DNA from: Acidimicrobiales bacterium
GTDB lineage: Bacteria; Actinomycetota; Acidimicrobiia; Acidimicrobiales; SHLQ01
Assembly: GCA_004282895.1 (NCBI GenBank)
Contig: SHLQ01000013.1
Coordinates: 1 to 32,387 of the forward strand
Direction of reading: 5' to 3'
Length of the DNA stretch: 32,387 bases
In this document: positions 8,040-16,999 of the stretch, piece after piece
How positions within the stretch are numbered: the stretch's first letter is position 1
Layout: every line of letters starts with the position of its first letter
Translations under genes and position numbers: made by a program
The notes under the pieces: model-generated
What the model was told of the DNA's origin: nothing
What the model saw: the letters and a program-made list of their open reading frames with translations, nothing else
The model's database searches: none

Positions 8040-9044
8040 ATGAAGAAGATGCGCTGGCTGGCAGTACTGCTGGCCCTCGTAATGGTCGCAGCCGCATGTG
8101 GTAGCGACGCAGCCGAGGAAACCACCGGTGGCGACACCGGCGGTGACGATGACACCGAAGAAGTTGACGTAGCCCAGAGCGGCGACCTCACCTTCTACAT
8201 GATCACGCACTCTGACGATGGCCCGTTCTGGTCCGTCCTCAAGCGTGGTGCCGAGGCAGCCGCGGCTGATGTCGGCGTCGAAATGGTCTGGCAGGGTTCG
8301 AACAACGACGCCAATGTCCAGGCAGAGTTCATCGACGCCGCTGTGGCCGCTGGTGCTGACGGCATCGGTGCATCACTGCCGAATGTTGACGCGGTCCGGC
8401 CGGGACTCGAAGCAGCTGTTGCTGCCGGCATCCCGGTGTACACCATCAACTCCGGTGTGAACGACTACGTCGACCTCGGCGCAACGACTCACGTCGGCCA
8501 GACCGAGATCATCGCTGGTGAAGGATCCGGTCTCCGCTTCAACGACGCGGGCGCAACCAAGATCCTCTGCGGTCGCCAGGAGCCGGACAACGGTGCGCTC
8601 ATCGAGCGGTGCCAGGGTCTTGCCAACACCTTCAACGGTGAAGTCATCTCCGAATTCATGGACCTCGACGCTGATCAGACGGCTCAGGAAGCGGCCATCA
8701 ACGCTGCTCTGGCCGCCGATCCGGACATCGACGGCTTCATGGGCGTTGGCCCGGTCATCACGATGTCGGGACTCCGCGCTGCGGACGCGCTCGGCCGTGA
8801 CCTGACGATCGGTGGATTCGACATCACGCCAGAACTCCTCGATGCAATCGAGGCGGGCGACGTGATGTTCACCGTGGATCAGCAGCAGTACCTCCAGGGC
8901 TACATCCCCATCATCTTGATGTACCTCGAGGTCACCAACTCCAACACGCTTGGTGGCGGTTTGCCGATCCTCACGGGTCCTGGCTTCGTCACCGGCGACA
9001 ACGCCTCTTCGGTGAAGGCGCTGGTTGAGGCTGGTACTCGCTAG
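8040..9044 (+). CDS. Sugar ABC transporter substrate-binding lipoprotein (Peripla_BP_4)
   Basis: It is a 334-residue periplasmic-binding-type lipoprotein that should capture a sugar or cyclitol outside the cell. A lipoprotein signal peptide (basic MKKMR, hydrophobic core) ends in the lipobox VAAAC with Cys20, followed by an acidic Gly/Asp/Thr-rich linker to about residue 43. The mature part has the ribose/inositol-binding fold signatures DGPFWSVLKRGAEAAAADVG, IPVYTINSGVND and IGGFDITPELLDAI. AGGAGG at 8029-8034 gives a very strong ribosome binding site, suggesting high expression as usual for binding proteins. It is followed by a stable hairpin and then the permease. The ligand is likely a cyclitol given the surrounding enzymes, but the sequence alone cannot fix it. 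Confidence 0.92.
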   Translation: MKKMRWLAVLLALVMVAAACGSDAAEETTGGDTGGDDDTEEVDVAQSGDLTFYMITHSDDGPFWSVLKRGAEAAAADVGVEMVWQGSNNDANVQAEFIDAAVAAGADGIGASLPNVDAVRPGLEAAVAAGIPVYTINSGVNDYVDLGATTHVGQTEIIAGEGSGLRFNDAGATKILCGRQEPDNGALIERCQGLANTFNGEVISEFMDLDADQTAQEAAINAALAADPDIDGFMGVGPVITMSGLRAADALGRDLTIGGFDITPELLDAIEAGDVMFTVDQQQYLQGYIPIILMYLEVTNSNTLGGGLPILTGPGFVTGDNASSVKALVEAGTR

Positions 9045-9128
9045 CACACAATTCGTCGACGGTCGCCTGGCTACCTCATTCGAGGATTCGTCCGGGCGGC
9101 CGTTGACGGTGTAACACAGAGCTAACGC

Positions 9129-9157
9129 ATGGGGTCGGGCTACCGGCTCGGCCCCAT
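9129..9157 (+). promoter_or_regulatory. Intercistronic hairpin between binding protein and permease genes
   Basis: ATGGGGTCGGGC pairs with GCTCGGCCCCAT across a five-base loop, a continuous 12-bp stem with two G-U pairs. Its position just after the binding-protein gene fits a known pattern in which such stems stabilise the upstream mRNA or partly stop transcription, so that binding protein exceeds permease. An ATACGTAT palindrome follows at 9163-9170. Confidence 0.6.
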
Positions 9158-9190
9158 TACGAATACGTATTGTCTCCGGGGGGAAACTAC

Positions 9191-11299
9191 ATGTCCGAAA
9201 GTGCCGACACAGCCGACGCCGAGGCGGTCGAGCCACAGTCGAGTGCAGAGAAGGCGCTCGCGGCTTCCGCCGCCGGAGGGGACGAACGGCTCGCCTACCG
9301 CGGCGTGTTCCAACGTCTGTTCGTACGGCCGGAGATCGGCGCGATCGTCGGTGCTGCCGCGATCTGGGCCTTCTTCTGGGCCGTGTCCCGAGAGTTCGGC
9401 ACCGCCGGAGGCGCCGCATCGATTCTCGATGTCTCCGCCACGCTGGGCATCATGGCGGTGGCCGTCTCGCTGCTCATGATCGGTGGCGAGTTCGACCTTT
9501 CCTCAGGCGCCGCCACGGGCACCTTTGCCATCATCACGATCCTGCTGGTGAAAGACGTTGGTGACCTCGGCGGAGCCGGGCTCAGCCTCTGGGTCGCAAT
9601 TCCACTGTCTCTGATCATCGCCCTCGGGCTTGGTTGGGCGAATGGCACGATGGTGGAGAGAACGGCTTTGCCCAGTTTCATCGTCACGCTGGCCACGTTC
9701 TTCATCCTTCGTGGCTTCAAACTCGGTTTCTCGAAGCTCATGATCGACAACCTCACCGTCGGCCGCATCAGCGAAGCCGAGGGTCGTGGATATGAATTCT
9801 GGGAGCCGATCTTCGCGTTTGTGTGGGTACGCAACGACCACCAGCTCGGCATCCGCGATGCGCTCTACACGATCGGGGTTGTCGGAGGCTTGGCACTGGT
9901 TGCCTTCGCACTTGCGGAACTCAGCTTCGTGCGACGCGAGAAGCTGAACTCCGGTGGGGTCCCCGTGCTCGCCGCCGGTGTGGTGGGCGTCGTCGCCGGC
10001 ATTCTGTTCCTCCACAATTCCGATGGCGTCGGCGCGAACACCGTCGGCGCGGTAATCATTGCCGTAGCCGGACTCGCCGCCTTCGTCGGCTTCGGACTGT
10101 GGAGGTTCACCCCCCAGGCCGCTGGCGGAGTGCACATCAAAGACTCCCTTCCGATGTACCTCGGCGGTGGTGTCGTTCTCGTCCTGCTGGGTGCCATTTG
10201 CGCAGTCGCATTCGACGTCGACTCCCAGGAGTCGGTCCTCGACCTTCTCGGCTTCCTGCGGTGGCCGATCATTCTCGCTGTTGGCGGAGGGTTCGCCGCA
10301 CGCGCCTACTTGAGAAACGACAGCGGCCACACCAACACCCTGCAGGCGGTCATCAATGTCGCCAGCATCGGCATTGCCACGGGCTTCGGTGCCTACGCCT
10401 TCATGTTCATGACGACCGAACAGGGTTTGCGCTCGATCCTGTTCGCCGTCTTCGTCCTTGCTGGTCTCGGACTCCTCGGATTGGCAGCGACGCAGGCCGG
10501 ACGGGCATCACCTGCAACCCGCGGCGTGGTTCTCGCCGTCACGGCGATTGCGCTCGCCGGGCTCGCCTTCTTCATTCGGGACCAGTCAGCATCGGAGAAA
10601 TTCCGTTCGGAGTTGTTCGGCGTGCTTCTCGCGACAGCACTGGTGGTCCTCGTGTGGGGAGTCATCAGCACGATGTTCGAACGGCGAACCTCCGATCACG
10701 AAGCCGCCGACAATCTCGGTTCGCTGGTGGCCAAGATCGGTATGGGTGCCATCGCCGTCGGGATGATCGCCAAGATGTTGTTCACTACCGATGACGAACT
10801 GGCCGCCGGGGTTGCCCGGGCCCAGTTCCGAATCAGCATCCTCTGGTTCCTCGGATTTACGTTGTTTGCGACCTGGCTGCTGGGCCGGACCAAGTTCGGC
10901 TCGTGGATATTCGCCGTCGGTGGCAACAAGCAGGCCGCTCGCCAAATCGGCGTTCCGGCGGCCCGAACGAAGACACAGCTGTTCATGATCGTCGCAGTGG
11001 CAGCCTGGCTCGTTGGACTGCTCCTGGCCTTCCGTCTCGACACCGTGCAATCGGTTGCGGGCAACGGCCTCGAATTCGAGTACATCATTGCGGCCGTCGT
11101 GGGCGGAACCTTGCTGACCGGCGGTTATGGCTCCGCATTCGGTGCATCGATCGGCGCAATCATCATGGCGATGTCGAAGCAGGGAATCCCCTCTGCCCGA
11201 TGGAACTCTGACTGGCGATTCGCCTTTCTGGGTCTGATCCTGCTGACCGCGGTGATCGCCAACAACTTCATACGGACGAAAGCGGAGGCATCAAGATGA
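9191..11299 (+). CDS. Oversized sugar ABC transporter permease (RbsC/XylH type)
   Basis: It is a 702-residue BPD_transp_2-family permease. The first 210 residues carry the usual N-terminal half ([31 protein letters not shown]). The last 140 carry the usual C-terminal half, including the cytoplasmic coupling loop [15 protein letters not shown] and [20 protein letters not shown]. Ordinary members have about 320-400 residues. Here roughly 340 residues with some nine or ten additional hydrophobic segments separate the halves. The reading frame is continuous, so this is an insertion rather than an artefact of annotation. A Ser/Ala/Glu-rich N-terminal tail of about 35 residues precedes the first membrane segment. 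The ATG at 9191 is chosen because GGGGGG lies about seven bases upstream; an in-frame TTG at 9170 has none. It overlaps the ATPase gene by four bases. Confidence 0.9.
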   Translation: MSESADTADAEAVEPQSSAEKALAASAAGGDERLAYRGVFQRLFVRPEIGAIVGAAAIWAFFWAVSREFGTAGGAASILDVSATLGIMAVAVSLLMIGGEFDLSSGAATGTFAIITILLVKDVGDLGGAGLSLWVAIPLSLIIALGLGWANGTMVERTALPSFIVTLATFFILRGFKLGFSKLMIDNLTVGRISEAEGRGYEFWEPIFAFVWVRNDHQLGIRDALYTIGVVGGLALVAFALAELSFVRREKLNSGGVPVLAAGVVGVVAGILFLHNSDGVGANTVGAVIIAVAGLAAFVGFGLWRFTPQAAGGVHIKDSLPMYLGGGVVLVLLGAICAVAFDVDSQESVLDLLGFLRWPIILAVGGGFAARAYLRNDSGHTNTLQAVINVASIGIATGFGAYAFMFMTTEQGLRSILFAVFVLAGLGLLGLAATQAGRASPATRGVVLAVTAIALAGLAFFIRDQSASEKFRSELFGVLLATALVVLVWGVISTMFERRTSDHEAADNLGSLVAKIGMGAIAVGMIAKMLFTTDDELAAGVARAQFRISILWFLGFTLFATWLLGRTKFGSWIFAVGGNKQAARQIGVPAARTKTQLFMIVAVAAWLVGLLLAFRLDTVQSVAGNGLEFEYIIAAVVGGTLLTGGYGSAFGASIGAIIMAMSKQGIPSARWNSDWRFAFLGLILLTAVIANNFIRTKAEASR

Positions 11300-12090
11300 G
11301 CGATTCAACCCCACTCCTCGAACTTGAGAACATCGGCAAGTTCTACGGAAATATCATTGCCCTGCAGGGTGTGACCACCGAGGTACGCGCGGGGGAAGTG
11401 ACGTGTGTGCTCGGCGACAACGGCGCCGGCAAGTCCACGTTCATCAAGATCCTCGCCGGCGTGCACACTCACGACGAGGGGGTGTTCAAACTCGAGGGCG
11501 AAGAGGTGGGTTTCAACTCTCCCCGCGAGGCGCTCGATCGCGGAATCGCCGCGGTGTATCAGGACCTCGCCATGGTGCCGCTCATGTCAGTGTGGAGAAA
11601 CTTCTTCCTCGGCGCAGAGCCCACCAAGGGTGTCTTCCCAGTTCGTTGGGTCGACAAGCCTTTGGCGAAAGGTATTGCGAAAGAGGAGATGGCCAAAATG
11701 GGCATCGACATTCGCGACACCGAACAACCCGTCGGGACATTGTCCGGCGGTGAGCGTCAGTCCGTGGCGATCGCCCGCGCCGTGTACTACGGCGCCAAGG
11801 TGCTGATCCTCGACGAGCCCACGTCCGCACTCGGAGTGAAGCAGTCCGGGGTGGTGCTGCGCTACATCGTCGAGGCAGCCAAACGTGGCCTCGGCGTGAT
11901 CTTCATCACACACAACCCCGCGCACGCCTTCCCGGTCGGCGACCGTTTCCTGATCCTCAACCGTGGTCAGTCCATGGGCAACTTCGCCAAGGATGAAATC
12001 AGTCAACATGAGCTCACGCGGCTGATGGCCGGCGGCGCCGAGCTCGAGCAGCTCCAACACGAGCTCGAAGCGGCGATCGCCAGCAAGTAA
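11296..12090 (+). CDS. Sugar ABC transporter ATP-binding protein (single-domain, FrcA-like)
   Basis: It is a 264-residue ATPase that powers the preceding permease. Walker A is GDNGAGKST near residue 41, the Q-loop is in [15 protein letters not shown], the signature is LSGGERQ, Walker B is [12 protein letters not shown] and the switch His is in FITHNP. Ribose- and xylose-type importers normally use a tandem double ATPase of about 500 residues (RbsA/XylG). This protein has a single domain, as in the fructose importer FrcA, so it presumably works as a homodimer. ATGA overlap with the permease gene indicates translational coupling, and the PanB-like gene begins five bases after its stop. Confidence 0.94.
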   Translation: MSDSTPLLELENIGKFYGNIIALQGVTTEVRAGEVTCVLGDNGAGKSTFIKILAGVHTHDEGVFKLEGEEVGFNSPREALDRGIAAVYQDLAMVPLMSVWRNFFLGAEPTKGVFPVRWVDKPLAKGIAKEEMAKMGIDIRDTEQPVGTLSGGERQSVAIARAVYYGAKVLILDEPTSALGVKQSGVVLRYIVEAAKRGLGVIFITHNPAHAFPVGDRFLILNRGQSMGNFAKDEISQHELTRLMAGGAELEQLQHELEAAIASK

Positions 12091-12095
12091 CGGGA

Positions 12096-12899
12096 ATGGT
12101 ATCCACGCGTCCGACGGTCGCTGATCTGCTGACGGAGAAGGGCACCCGCCAACGAACCAATGTGTACGTCGACACCCTCGCGGAAGCGCGAGCTGCCGCC
12201 GACGCGGGCATAGACATCATCACTGTCCAGGACAGTCGTATGAGTGCCGAGTACCGGGAGGCGGCGCCCTCGGCGTTCATGGTTGCCGGTCTCGACTACG
12301 GGGTTGTGGTGACGACCGATGACTACCTGCGAGCCGCGTTCGACATGATGCAGTTGGGCGCGGATGCGGTCTGGAGCGCCGCCAGCCTCGAGACCATTGC
12401 CCGGATGCGGGCGGAGGGTGTTCCCGTTGTCGGCCACGTCGGCCTCATCCCCGCACGACGCACGTGGACGGGTGGATTTCGCGCCGTCGGGAAGACCGCA
12501 ACGTCCGCGGCCGAGGTGTTAGCGCAAACCAAGGCACTCGAGGAGGCAGGCGCGTTCGCGGCGGAGATCGAAGTAGTCCCGGCTGCGGTTGCCACGGAGG
12601 TCTCGAGCCGAACCTCGCTCTACATGATTTCGATGGGCTCCGGCGGTGGTTGCGACGCGCAGTATCTCTTCTCCACGGACATTCTGGGGACGAACCGCGG
12701 GCATGTGCCTCGCCACGCCAAGCAGTACCGCGACCTGGCCGCGGAGGAGGACCGACTTCAGTCCGAACGGGTCGCCGCATTCGCCGAGTATGCAGCCGAT
12801 GTGGCGTCTGGTGCATTCCCGGACGAGTCCCGTCTGGTCCCGATCGACGATGGTGAGTTGGCGGCGTTCCGGACAACACTGGACTCGATGGATTCCTGA
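12096..12899 (+). CDS. PanB-like TIM barrel (ketopantoate hydroxymethyltransferase homologue) with altered metal site
   Basis: It is a 267-residue protein alignable without gaps through most of its length to PanB, which makes ketopantoate from ketoisovalerate and methylene-tetrahydrofolate. The GHVGLIP His (H114), the catalytic-type Glu of EIEVVP (E159), the first metal Asp (D46, VQDS) and the C-terminal GHVPRHAKQY motif are retained. Compared with E. coli PanB from memory, the other Mg ligands Asp84 and Glu114 correspond to G65 and A95, and Lys112 to W93. Such changes make ordinary ketopantoate synthesis unlikely. It is translated between transporter and kinase genes, sharing TGATG with iolC, so it probably has a step in the local catabolic pathway, for example C-C bond making or breaking on a keto acid. 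Other PEP-mutase-superfamily chemistry is possible. Confidence 0.72.
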   Translation: MVSTRPTVADLLTEKGTRQRTNVYVDTLAEARAAADAGIDIITVQDSRMSAEYREAAPSAFMVAGLDYGVVVTTDDYLRAAFDMMQLGADAVWSAASLETIARMRAEGVPVVGHVGLIPARRTWTGGFRAVGKTATSAAEVLAQTKALEEAGAFAAEIEVVPAAVATEVSSRTSLYMISMGSGGGCDAQYLFSTDILGTNRGHVPRHAKQYRDLAAEEDRLQSERVAAFAEYAADVASGAFPDESRLVPIDDGELAAFRTTLDSMDS

Positions 12900-13855
12900 T
12901 GCCAACGCCCGAGATCCTGACGATCGGTCGAGTCTCCGTCGACCTGTACGCCGAACAGATCAACGAACCGATGCGAAACGTGACGACCTTTCGCAAGTCG
13001 GTCGGTGGCACGGCAACGAACGTCGCCGTCGCCGCAGCTCGGCTGGGAAGACATGCTGCCTTGGTCACGAAGGTGGGCGATGACCAGTTCGGTGACTACG
13101 TGCAGCACGCACTGGAGCACACGTTCAACGTGGACGCGCGATACGTCTCGACCGATCCCGACCTGCAGACACCTCTGGCCTTTGCCGAGCTCGATCCCCC
13201 CGAAGATCCGTCGATCATCTTCTACCGTTCGCCCCGAGCCCCGGACCTGAACATCGATGCGGCTGACGTGGATGCGGACGTTGTCGCGTCCGTGCCGATC
13301 TTTTGGCTTCCAGCCTCGCGGTTCTCCGATCCGAAGTCGGCAGAAACGGTGACGGAACTGCTGCACCTCCGGAAGCGGAAGTCGCACACCGTCCTGGACC
13401 TCGACTGGCGTCCAATGTTCTGGGAGTCGCCCGAAGCCGCTCGCGAACAGATCGCGCCGATGCTGTCGCAGTTCACAATCGCGATCGGCAACAAGGACGA
13501 ATGTGAGATCGCCGTTGGCACCCGTGACCTCAACGAAGCCGCGGACCGACTGCTCGAGGCCGGTTTGGAAATGGCGGTCATGAAACTCGGCGCGGATGGC
13601 GTGATGATTGCCACCGCCGACGGCGCGCGGGTATCGGTGCCGCCGTATCTCGTCGAGGTCGTGTCCGGACTTGGATCTGGCGACGCGTTCGGTGGTGCGT
13701 TCTGTCACGGGCTCCTCGAAGGGTGGACGCCAGAGAAGATCATCAAGTGGGGAAACGCTGCTGGTGCGATCGTCGCCGGTCGGCTCATGTGTGCGGACGA
13801 CATGCCCACGATCGAAGACATCGAGACGCTGCTTGCCGAGCGGGGGGAAACATGA
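12899..13855 (+). CDS. iolC: PfkB-family carbohydrate kinase, IolC-type (5-dehydro-2-deoxygluconate kinase)
   Basis: It phosphorylates a sugar acid with ATP; in the inositol pathway IolC phosphorylates 5-dehydro-2-deoxygluconate. The N-terminal ILTIGRVSVDLYAEQ and GGTATNVAVAAARLG are typical of IolC, and the PfkB anion hole and catalytic Asp are in SGLGSGDAFGGAF (D262). At 318 residues it is the kinase alone, without the C-terminal DUF2090 aldolase domain fused to IolC in many bacteria. A matching separate aldolase is the last gene of the run (23915-24799). The gene overlaps the PanB-like gene (TGATG) and iolB (ATGA). Assignment is strong from sequence plus neighbours. Confidence 0.88.
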   Translation: MPTPEILTIGRVSVDLYAEQINEPMRNVTTFRKSVGGTATNVAVAAARLGRHAALVTKVGDDQFGDYVQHALEHTFNVDARYVSTDPDLQTPLAFAELDPPEDPSIIFYRSPRAPDLNIDAADVDADVVASVPIFWLPASRFSDPKSAETVTELLHLRKRKSHTVLDLDWRPMFWESPEAAREQIAPMLSQFTIAIGNKDECEIAVGTRDLNEAADRLLEAGLEMAVMKLGADGVMIATADGARVSVPPYLVEVVSGLGSGDAFGGAFCHGLLEGWTPEKIIKWGNAAGAIVAGRLMCADDMPTIEDIETLLAERGET

Positions 13856-14772
13856 TCGAGGAACGACAACTGCATCGTCCGGCGCGATCGCTGGCCAACG
13901 GTACCGATGCGTGTGTGCTGACGCCGGAGGAAGCGGGTTGGACCTACAGCGGCCTGCGCATCGTGCGGATGTCACCGGGCGAGGTTCGCTCGATCGAGAC
14001 CGGAGGCGACGAGTTCGCCGTGTTGCCTCTCAGCGGCGGCACGAGCGCCGTCACCGCAGAGGATACGAGATACGACCTGTACGGACGGGACACCGTCTTC
14101 GCCCGTGTCACCGACTGGGCCTATGTGCCGATCGAGACGACGATGACGATCGAAGCCACCGGCGACCGTCCGGTCGAGCTCGCCCTGTGTTCGGCTCGCG
14201 CCACCCAACGATTCGCTCCGCACTACGGCGCGGCGGAAGACGTTTCGGTCGAGCTGCGAGGCGGTGGTCAGGCGAGCCGCCAGATCAACAACTTCTGTTC
14301 GCCGGAGCAGTTCAGTGGCGCGGAGAAGTTGATGGTCGTCGAGGTGTACACCCCTGACGGCAACTGGTCGTCCTACCCACCGCACAAACACGATGATTCG
14401 CCTGACTGCGAAGTCAACAACGAAGAGATCTACTACTTCCGGATCGGGGATGCGGGCGACACCAACTACACCGAGACCGGGTTCGGCATGCACCGGACGT
14501 ACACGGGGTCTGGGCACGAAGGGCTTCCCGAGATCGACGAGAACGTCGTTGTTCACGACGGCGACGTGTTCCTGATCCCGCGCGGCTATCACGGTCCATG
14601 TATCGCCGCCCCCGGCTACAACATGTACTACCTGAATGTGCTGGCTGGCCCCGGAGGTGAACGAAGTATGGCGTTCTGTGACGACCCCACGCATCACTGG
14701 GTTCGCGATGATCTGAGCAACCAACCAATGGACGCTCGCTTGCCGCTCATGACCTCGGAGGGTCTCTCATGA
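13852..14772 (+). CDS. iolB: 5-deoxy-glucuronate isomerase IolB (copy 1)
   Basis: It is a 306-residue bicupin of the KduI/IolB family, which converts 5-deoxyglucuronate to 5-dehydro-2-deoxygluconate. The metal-binding cluster is visible: two His in SSYPPHKHDDSP, a Glu in NNEEIYYFRI and a further His in LIPRGYHGP. The N-terminal cupin has EEAGWTYSGLRIVRMSPGE. The start ATG overlaps the iolC stop (ATGA), and GGGGGG lies just before it. This copy is the closer of the two to textbook IolB, judging by the YPPHKHD context. A second paralogue lies at 23076-23918. Confidence 0.9.
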   Translation: MIEERQLHRPARSLANGTDACVLTPEEAGWTYSGLRIVRMSPGEVRSIETGGDEFAVLPLSGGTSAVTAEDTRYDLYGRDTVFARVTDWAYVPIETTMTIEATGDRPVELALCSARATQRFAPHYGAAEDVSVELRGGGQASRQINNFCSPEQFSGAEKLMVVEVYTPDGNWSSYPPHKHDDSPDCEVNNEEIYYFRIGDAGDTNYTETGFGMHRTYTGSGHEGLPEIDENVVVHDGDVFLIPRGYHGPCIAAPGYNMYYLNVLAGPGGERSMAFCDDPTHHWVRDDLSNQPMDARLPLMTSEGLS

Positions 14773-15695
14773 CCGCGATCTGGTTCGTTCGAGAAGTGTC
14801 GCCTGAGCTCGCCGAGGCGTTGGCTGACCCGCCGCTCGGGCTGGGCCCGTTGACGGCTGTTGGACCCGCGCTCGAGGACCGTGTGCACGCGGCGGGAATT
14901 CTTGCCGGCGGGGAGCCGTATTCCGCCGAGGTACTCGACTCGCTGCCGAATCTACGGGTACTCAGCCGGATCGGCATTGGCTACGACGCCGTTGACCTCG
15001 CAGCGGCGACGGAACGCGGGATTCTGGTCACGAACACACCCGACGGTCCGACCACGTCCACCGCGGAACACACGATTGCGCTGATGATGGCCGTGGCCCA
15101 CGAGCTCAAGCCGTCGGCCGAACGGCTCCGCGACGCCACCGGCGACTACGTGTCACTCCAGAACAGCATGGAACTGCGGGATCGAGTCCTCGGGCTCGTT
15201 GGCTACGGGCGAATCGGACGTCGAGTCGCGGCGATGGCCGAGGCCATTGGTATGCGCGTTCTCATCTCCGACCCCGCTCTCGACGACTCGGTGCCGCTGG
15301 ATGAGGTACTGTCGTCGTCCGATGTCGTGTCGCTGCATGCACCGGCCACCTCATCGACGATCGGGATGATCGATGCCTCCGCACTGGCACGGATGAAGCC
15401 TGGATCAATCCTGATCAACTGCGCTCGAGGTCCGATTGTCAACACCGACGACCTTCTGGCCGCGCTCGAATCCGGACACCTCATGGGCGCCGGGCTCGAC
15501 GTCACCGAGCCCGAGCCGCTGCCAGCCGACCATCCGTTGCTGCACATGCCCAACGTGATCGTCACCCCCCACATCGCATCGAACACCGTCGCCGGGCGCG
15601 CCCGGATGGAACGGATGGCATTCGAACAGATGACGCTCGGCCTGAGCGGACAGCGCCCCACGAAACTCCTCAACGCGGATGTGTGGAAGGGCTGA
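14769..15695 (+). CDS. D-isomer-specific 2-hydroxyacid dehydrogenase
   Basis: It is a 308-residue NAD-dependent oxidoreductase interconverting a 2-keto acid and a D-2-hydroxy acid. The Rossmann motif is GLVGYGRIGRRVA, and the catalytic Arg, Glu and His are in INCARGPIVN, GLDVTEPEP and VTPHIASNT. The relatives include phosphoglycerate, glyoxylate and hydroxypyruvate reductases. It is not part of the standard inositol pathway. Its ATGA overlap with iolB makes it part of the same translation chain, so it may reduce or oxidise a keto acid or lactone-derived acid arising from the cluster's substrate. Specificity cannot be read from sequence. Confidence 0.87.
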   Translation: MTAIWFVREVSPELAEALADPPLGLGPLTAVGPALEDRVHAAGILAGGEPYSAEVLDSLPNLRVLSRIGIGYDAVDLAAATERGILVTNTPDGPTTSTAEHTIALMMAVAHELKPSAERLRDATGDYVSLQNSMELRDRVLGLVGYGRIGRRVAAMAEAIGMRVLISDPALDDSVPLDEVLSSSDVVSLHAPATSSTIGMIDASALARMKPGSILINCARGPIVNTDDLLAALESGHLMGAGLDVTEPEPLPADHPLLHMPNVIVTPHIASNTVAGRARMERMAFEQMTLGLSGQRPTKLLNADVWKG

Positions 15696-15697
15696 CA

Positions 15698-16870
15698 ATG
15701 GATCGACAACCGTTGCGTATTGCCGTCATCGGTCTCGGCTGGATGGGTCAGGCCCACAGCCGCAGCTACGCACGAATCCCCCGACTGTTCGAAGACCGCG
15801 CGTACGACCCCGTTCTTGCCATCTGCGCGGACAACATGGACGAACGGCGCGACCAAGCGGTTCACAGCTTCGGTTTCGAAGAAGCGGTTGCGGATTGGCG
15901 CGAGATCATGGACCGCGACGACATCGATGTCGTCACCTGCACCGCGCCGAACATGCTGCACGAAGAGATCTGTGTGGCGGCGGCCGAGACAGGAAAGCAC
16001 ATCTTCTGTGAGAAGCCCGTCGGGGGGAAACCGGAACAGACCGTACGAGCCGAGAAAGCCGCTCGTGATGCTGGCGTGGTCACGGGGGTCGGATACAACT
16101 ATCGCTTTGCGCCGCTGGTGCAGCACCTGAAGAACCTCATCGACGCAGGCGAGCTCGGTGAGATCACGAACTACCGAGGCCGCTTCTTCTCGATGTACGG
16201 GTCGGACCCCATGGGTCTGCTCTCGTGGCGGTTCAAGGTCGACCAGTCCGGGTACGGCGTCAGCACGGACATCCTCAGCCACTCGATGGATCTCGCCCAC
16301 ATGCTGGTCGGCCCGATCAACCGAGTGATGGGCCTGCAGAAAACGTTCATCACCGAGCGACCCCTGCCCAAACCGGGTGGCACCCACTACGACCGTGGCG
16401 AACCTGGGGATCCAACCGGTGAGGTGACAAACGAGGACTACTTCGGTGCCTTCGCCGAGTTCGAAAACGGGGCCATCGGCACGTTCGAGACCAGCCGGTC
16501 CATCATCGGGCCGGAGAGCCAGAACGCGTTTGACGTCTACGGGACGAAGGGCGCGGCGAACTGGAACCTCGAGACAATGAACGAGCTCGGACTGTTCCTC
16601 ATGAAGGACGAGGCGCGCGGCTACACGACGGTTCGAGGTGGTGACCGCTACCCGTATCACGGCAACTTCGTGCCGGGTGATGCGAACGCAATCGGGTTCG
16701 AGGATCTGGTCACGATCGAGGACTACGAGTTCCTCACCGCCGTCGCCGCCGGGTCAAAACACTCGGCGTCATTCAAGGAGGCCGTCGACTACGTGAGTGT
16801 CCAAGCAGCGCTCCTAGAATCCACAGAAACCGGCCAGTGGCAAGACGTGGTCGATCTCACCATCCCCTGA
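15698..16870 (+). CDS. GFO/IDH/MocA oxidoreductase (sugar/cyclitol dehydrogenase 1)
   Basis: It is a 390-residue NAD(P)-dependent dehydrogenase of the glucose-fructose oxidoreductase/inositol dehydrogenase family. The N-terminal Rossmann motif is VIGLGWMGQAHS and the family EKP motif is FCEKPVGGK. The catalytic domain contains NYRFAPLVQHLKNLI and TDILSHSMDLAHML, with the His/Asp pair expected near the active site. It is longer than the clear IolG (334 residues) downstream and probably uses a different substrate, such as another inositol isomer, a glycoside or a keto-inositol. The ATG at 15698 has GGAAGGG upstream, three bases past the previous stop. The gene ends against the palindromic repeat array. 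Confidence 0.88.
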   Translation: MDRQPLRIAVIGLGWMGQAHSRSYARIPRLFEDRAYDPVLAICADNMDERRDQAVHSFGFEEAVADWREIMDRDDIDVVTCTAPNMLHEEICVAAAETGKHIFCEKPVGGKPEQTVRAEKAARDAGVVTGVGYNYRFAPLVQHLKNLIDAGELGEITNYRGRFFSMYGSDPMGLLSWRFKVDQSGYGVSTDILSHSMDLAHMLVGPINRVMGLQKTFITERPLPKPGGTHYDRGEPGDPTGEVTNEDYFGAFAEFENGAIGTFETSRSIIGPESQNAFDVYGTKGAANWNLETMNELGLFLMKDEARGYTTVRGGDRYPYHGNFVPGDANAIGFEDLVTIEDYEFLTAVAAGSKHSASFKEAVDYVSVQAALLESTETGQWQDVVDLTIP

Positions 16871-16989
16871 GGGGTCTGACCCCCTTCAGCCAAAAAGGGG
16901 TCAGACCCCTTTGAATCAAGAACGTTGAAAAATCAGTGGTTTGAAGAAGGGGTCTGACCCCTAATCGGAAAAAGGGGTCAGACCCCTTT
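16870..16989. repeat. Two REP-like inverted pairs built from GGGGTCWGACCCC
   Basis: Four copies of the odd palindrome GGGGTCWGACCCC occur at 16871-16883, 16897-16909, 16949-16961 and 16974-16986, with central base T, A, T, A. Copies 1/2 and 3/4 each form a long inverted repeat (stem about 16 bp) with loops of about 10 bases. The 25-26 base spacing within pairs is nearly constant. It resembles REP/BIME sequences mobilised by RAYT transposases, though no such gene is in the window. It lies wholly between the dehydrogenase stop and the iolD ribosome binding site. Confidence 0.85.
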
Positions 16990-16999
16990 GGAGGACAAG

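Noticed and set aside
16870-16989. Rho-independent terminator of the upstream gene
   Set aside because: Although it forms stems, four near-identical copies in two pairs without a proper T-run fit a repeat element better; partial termination remains possible.
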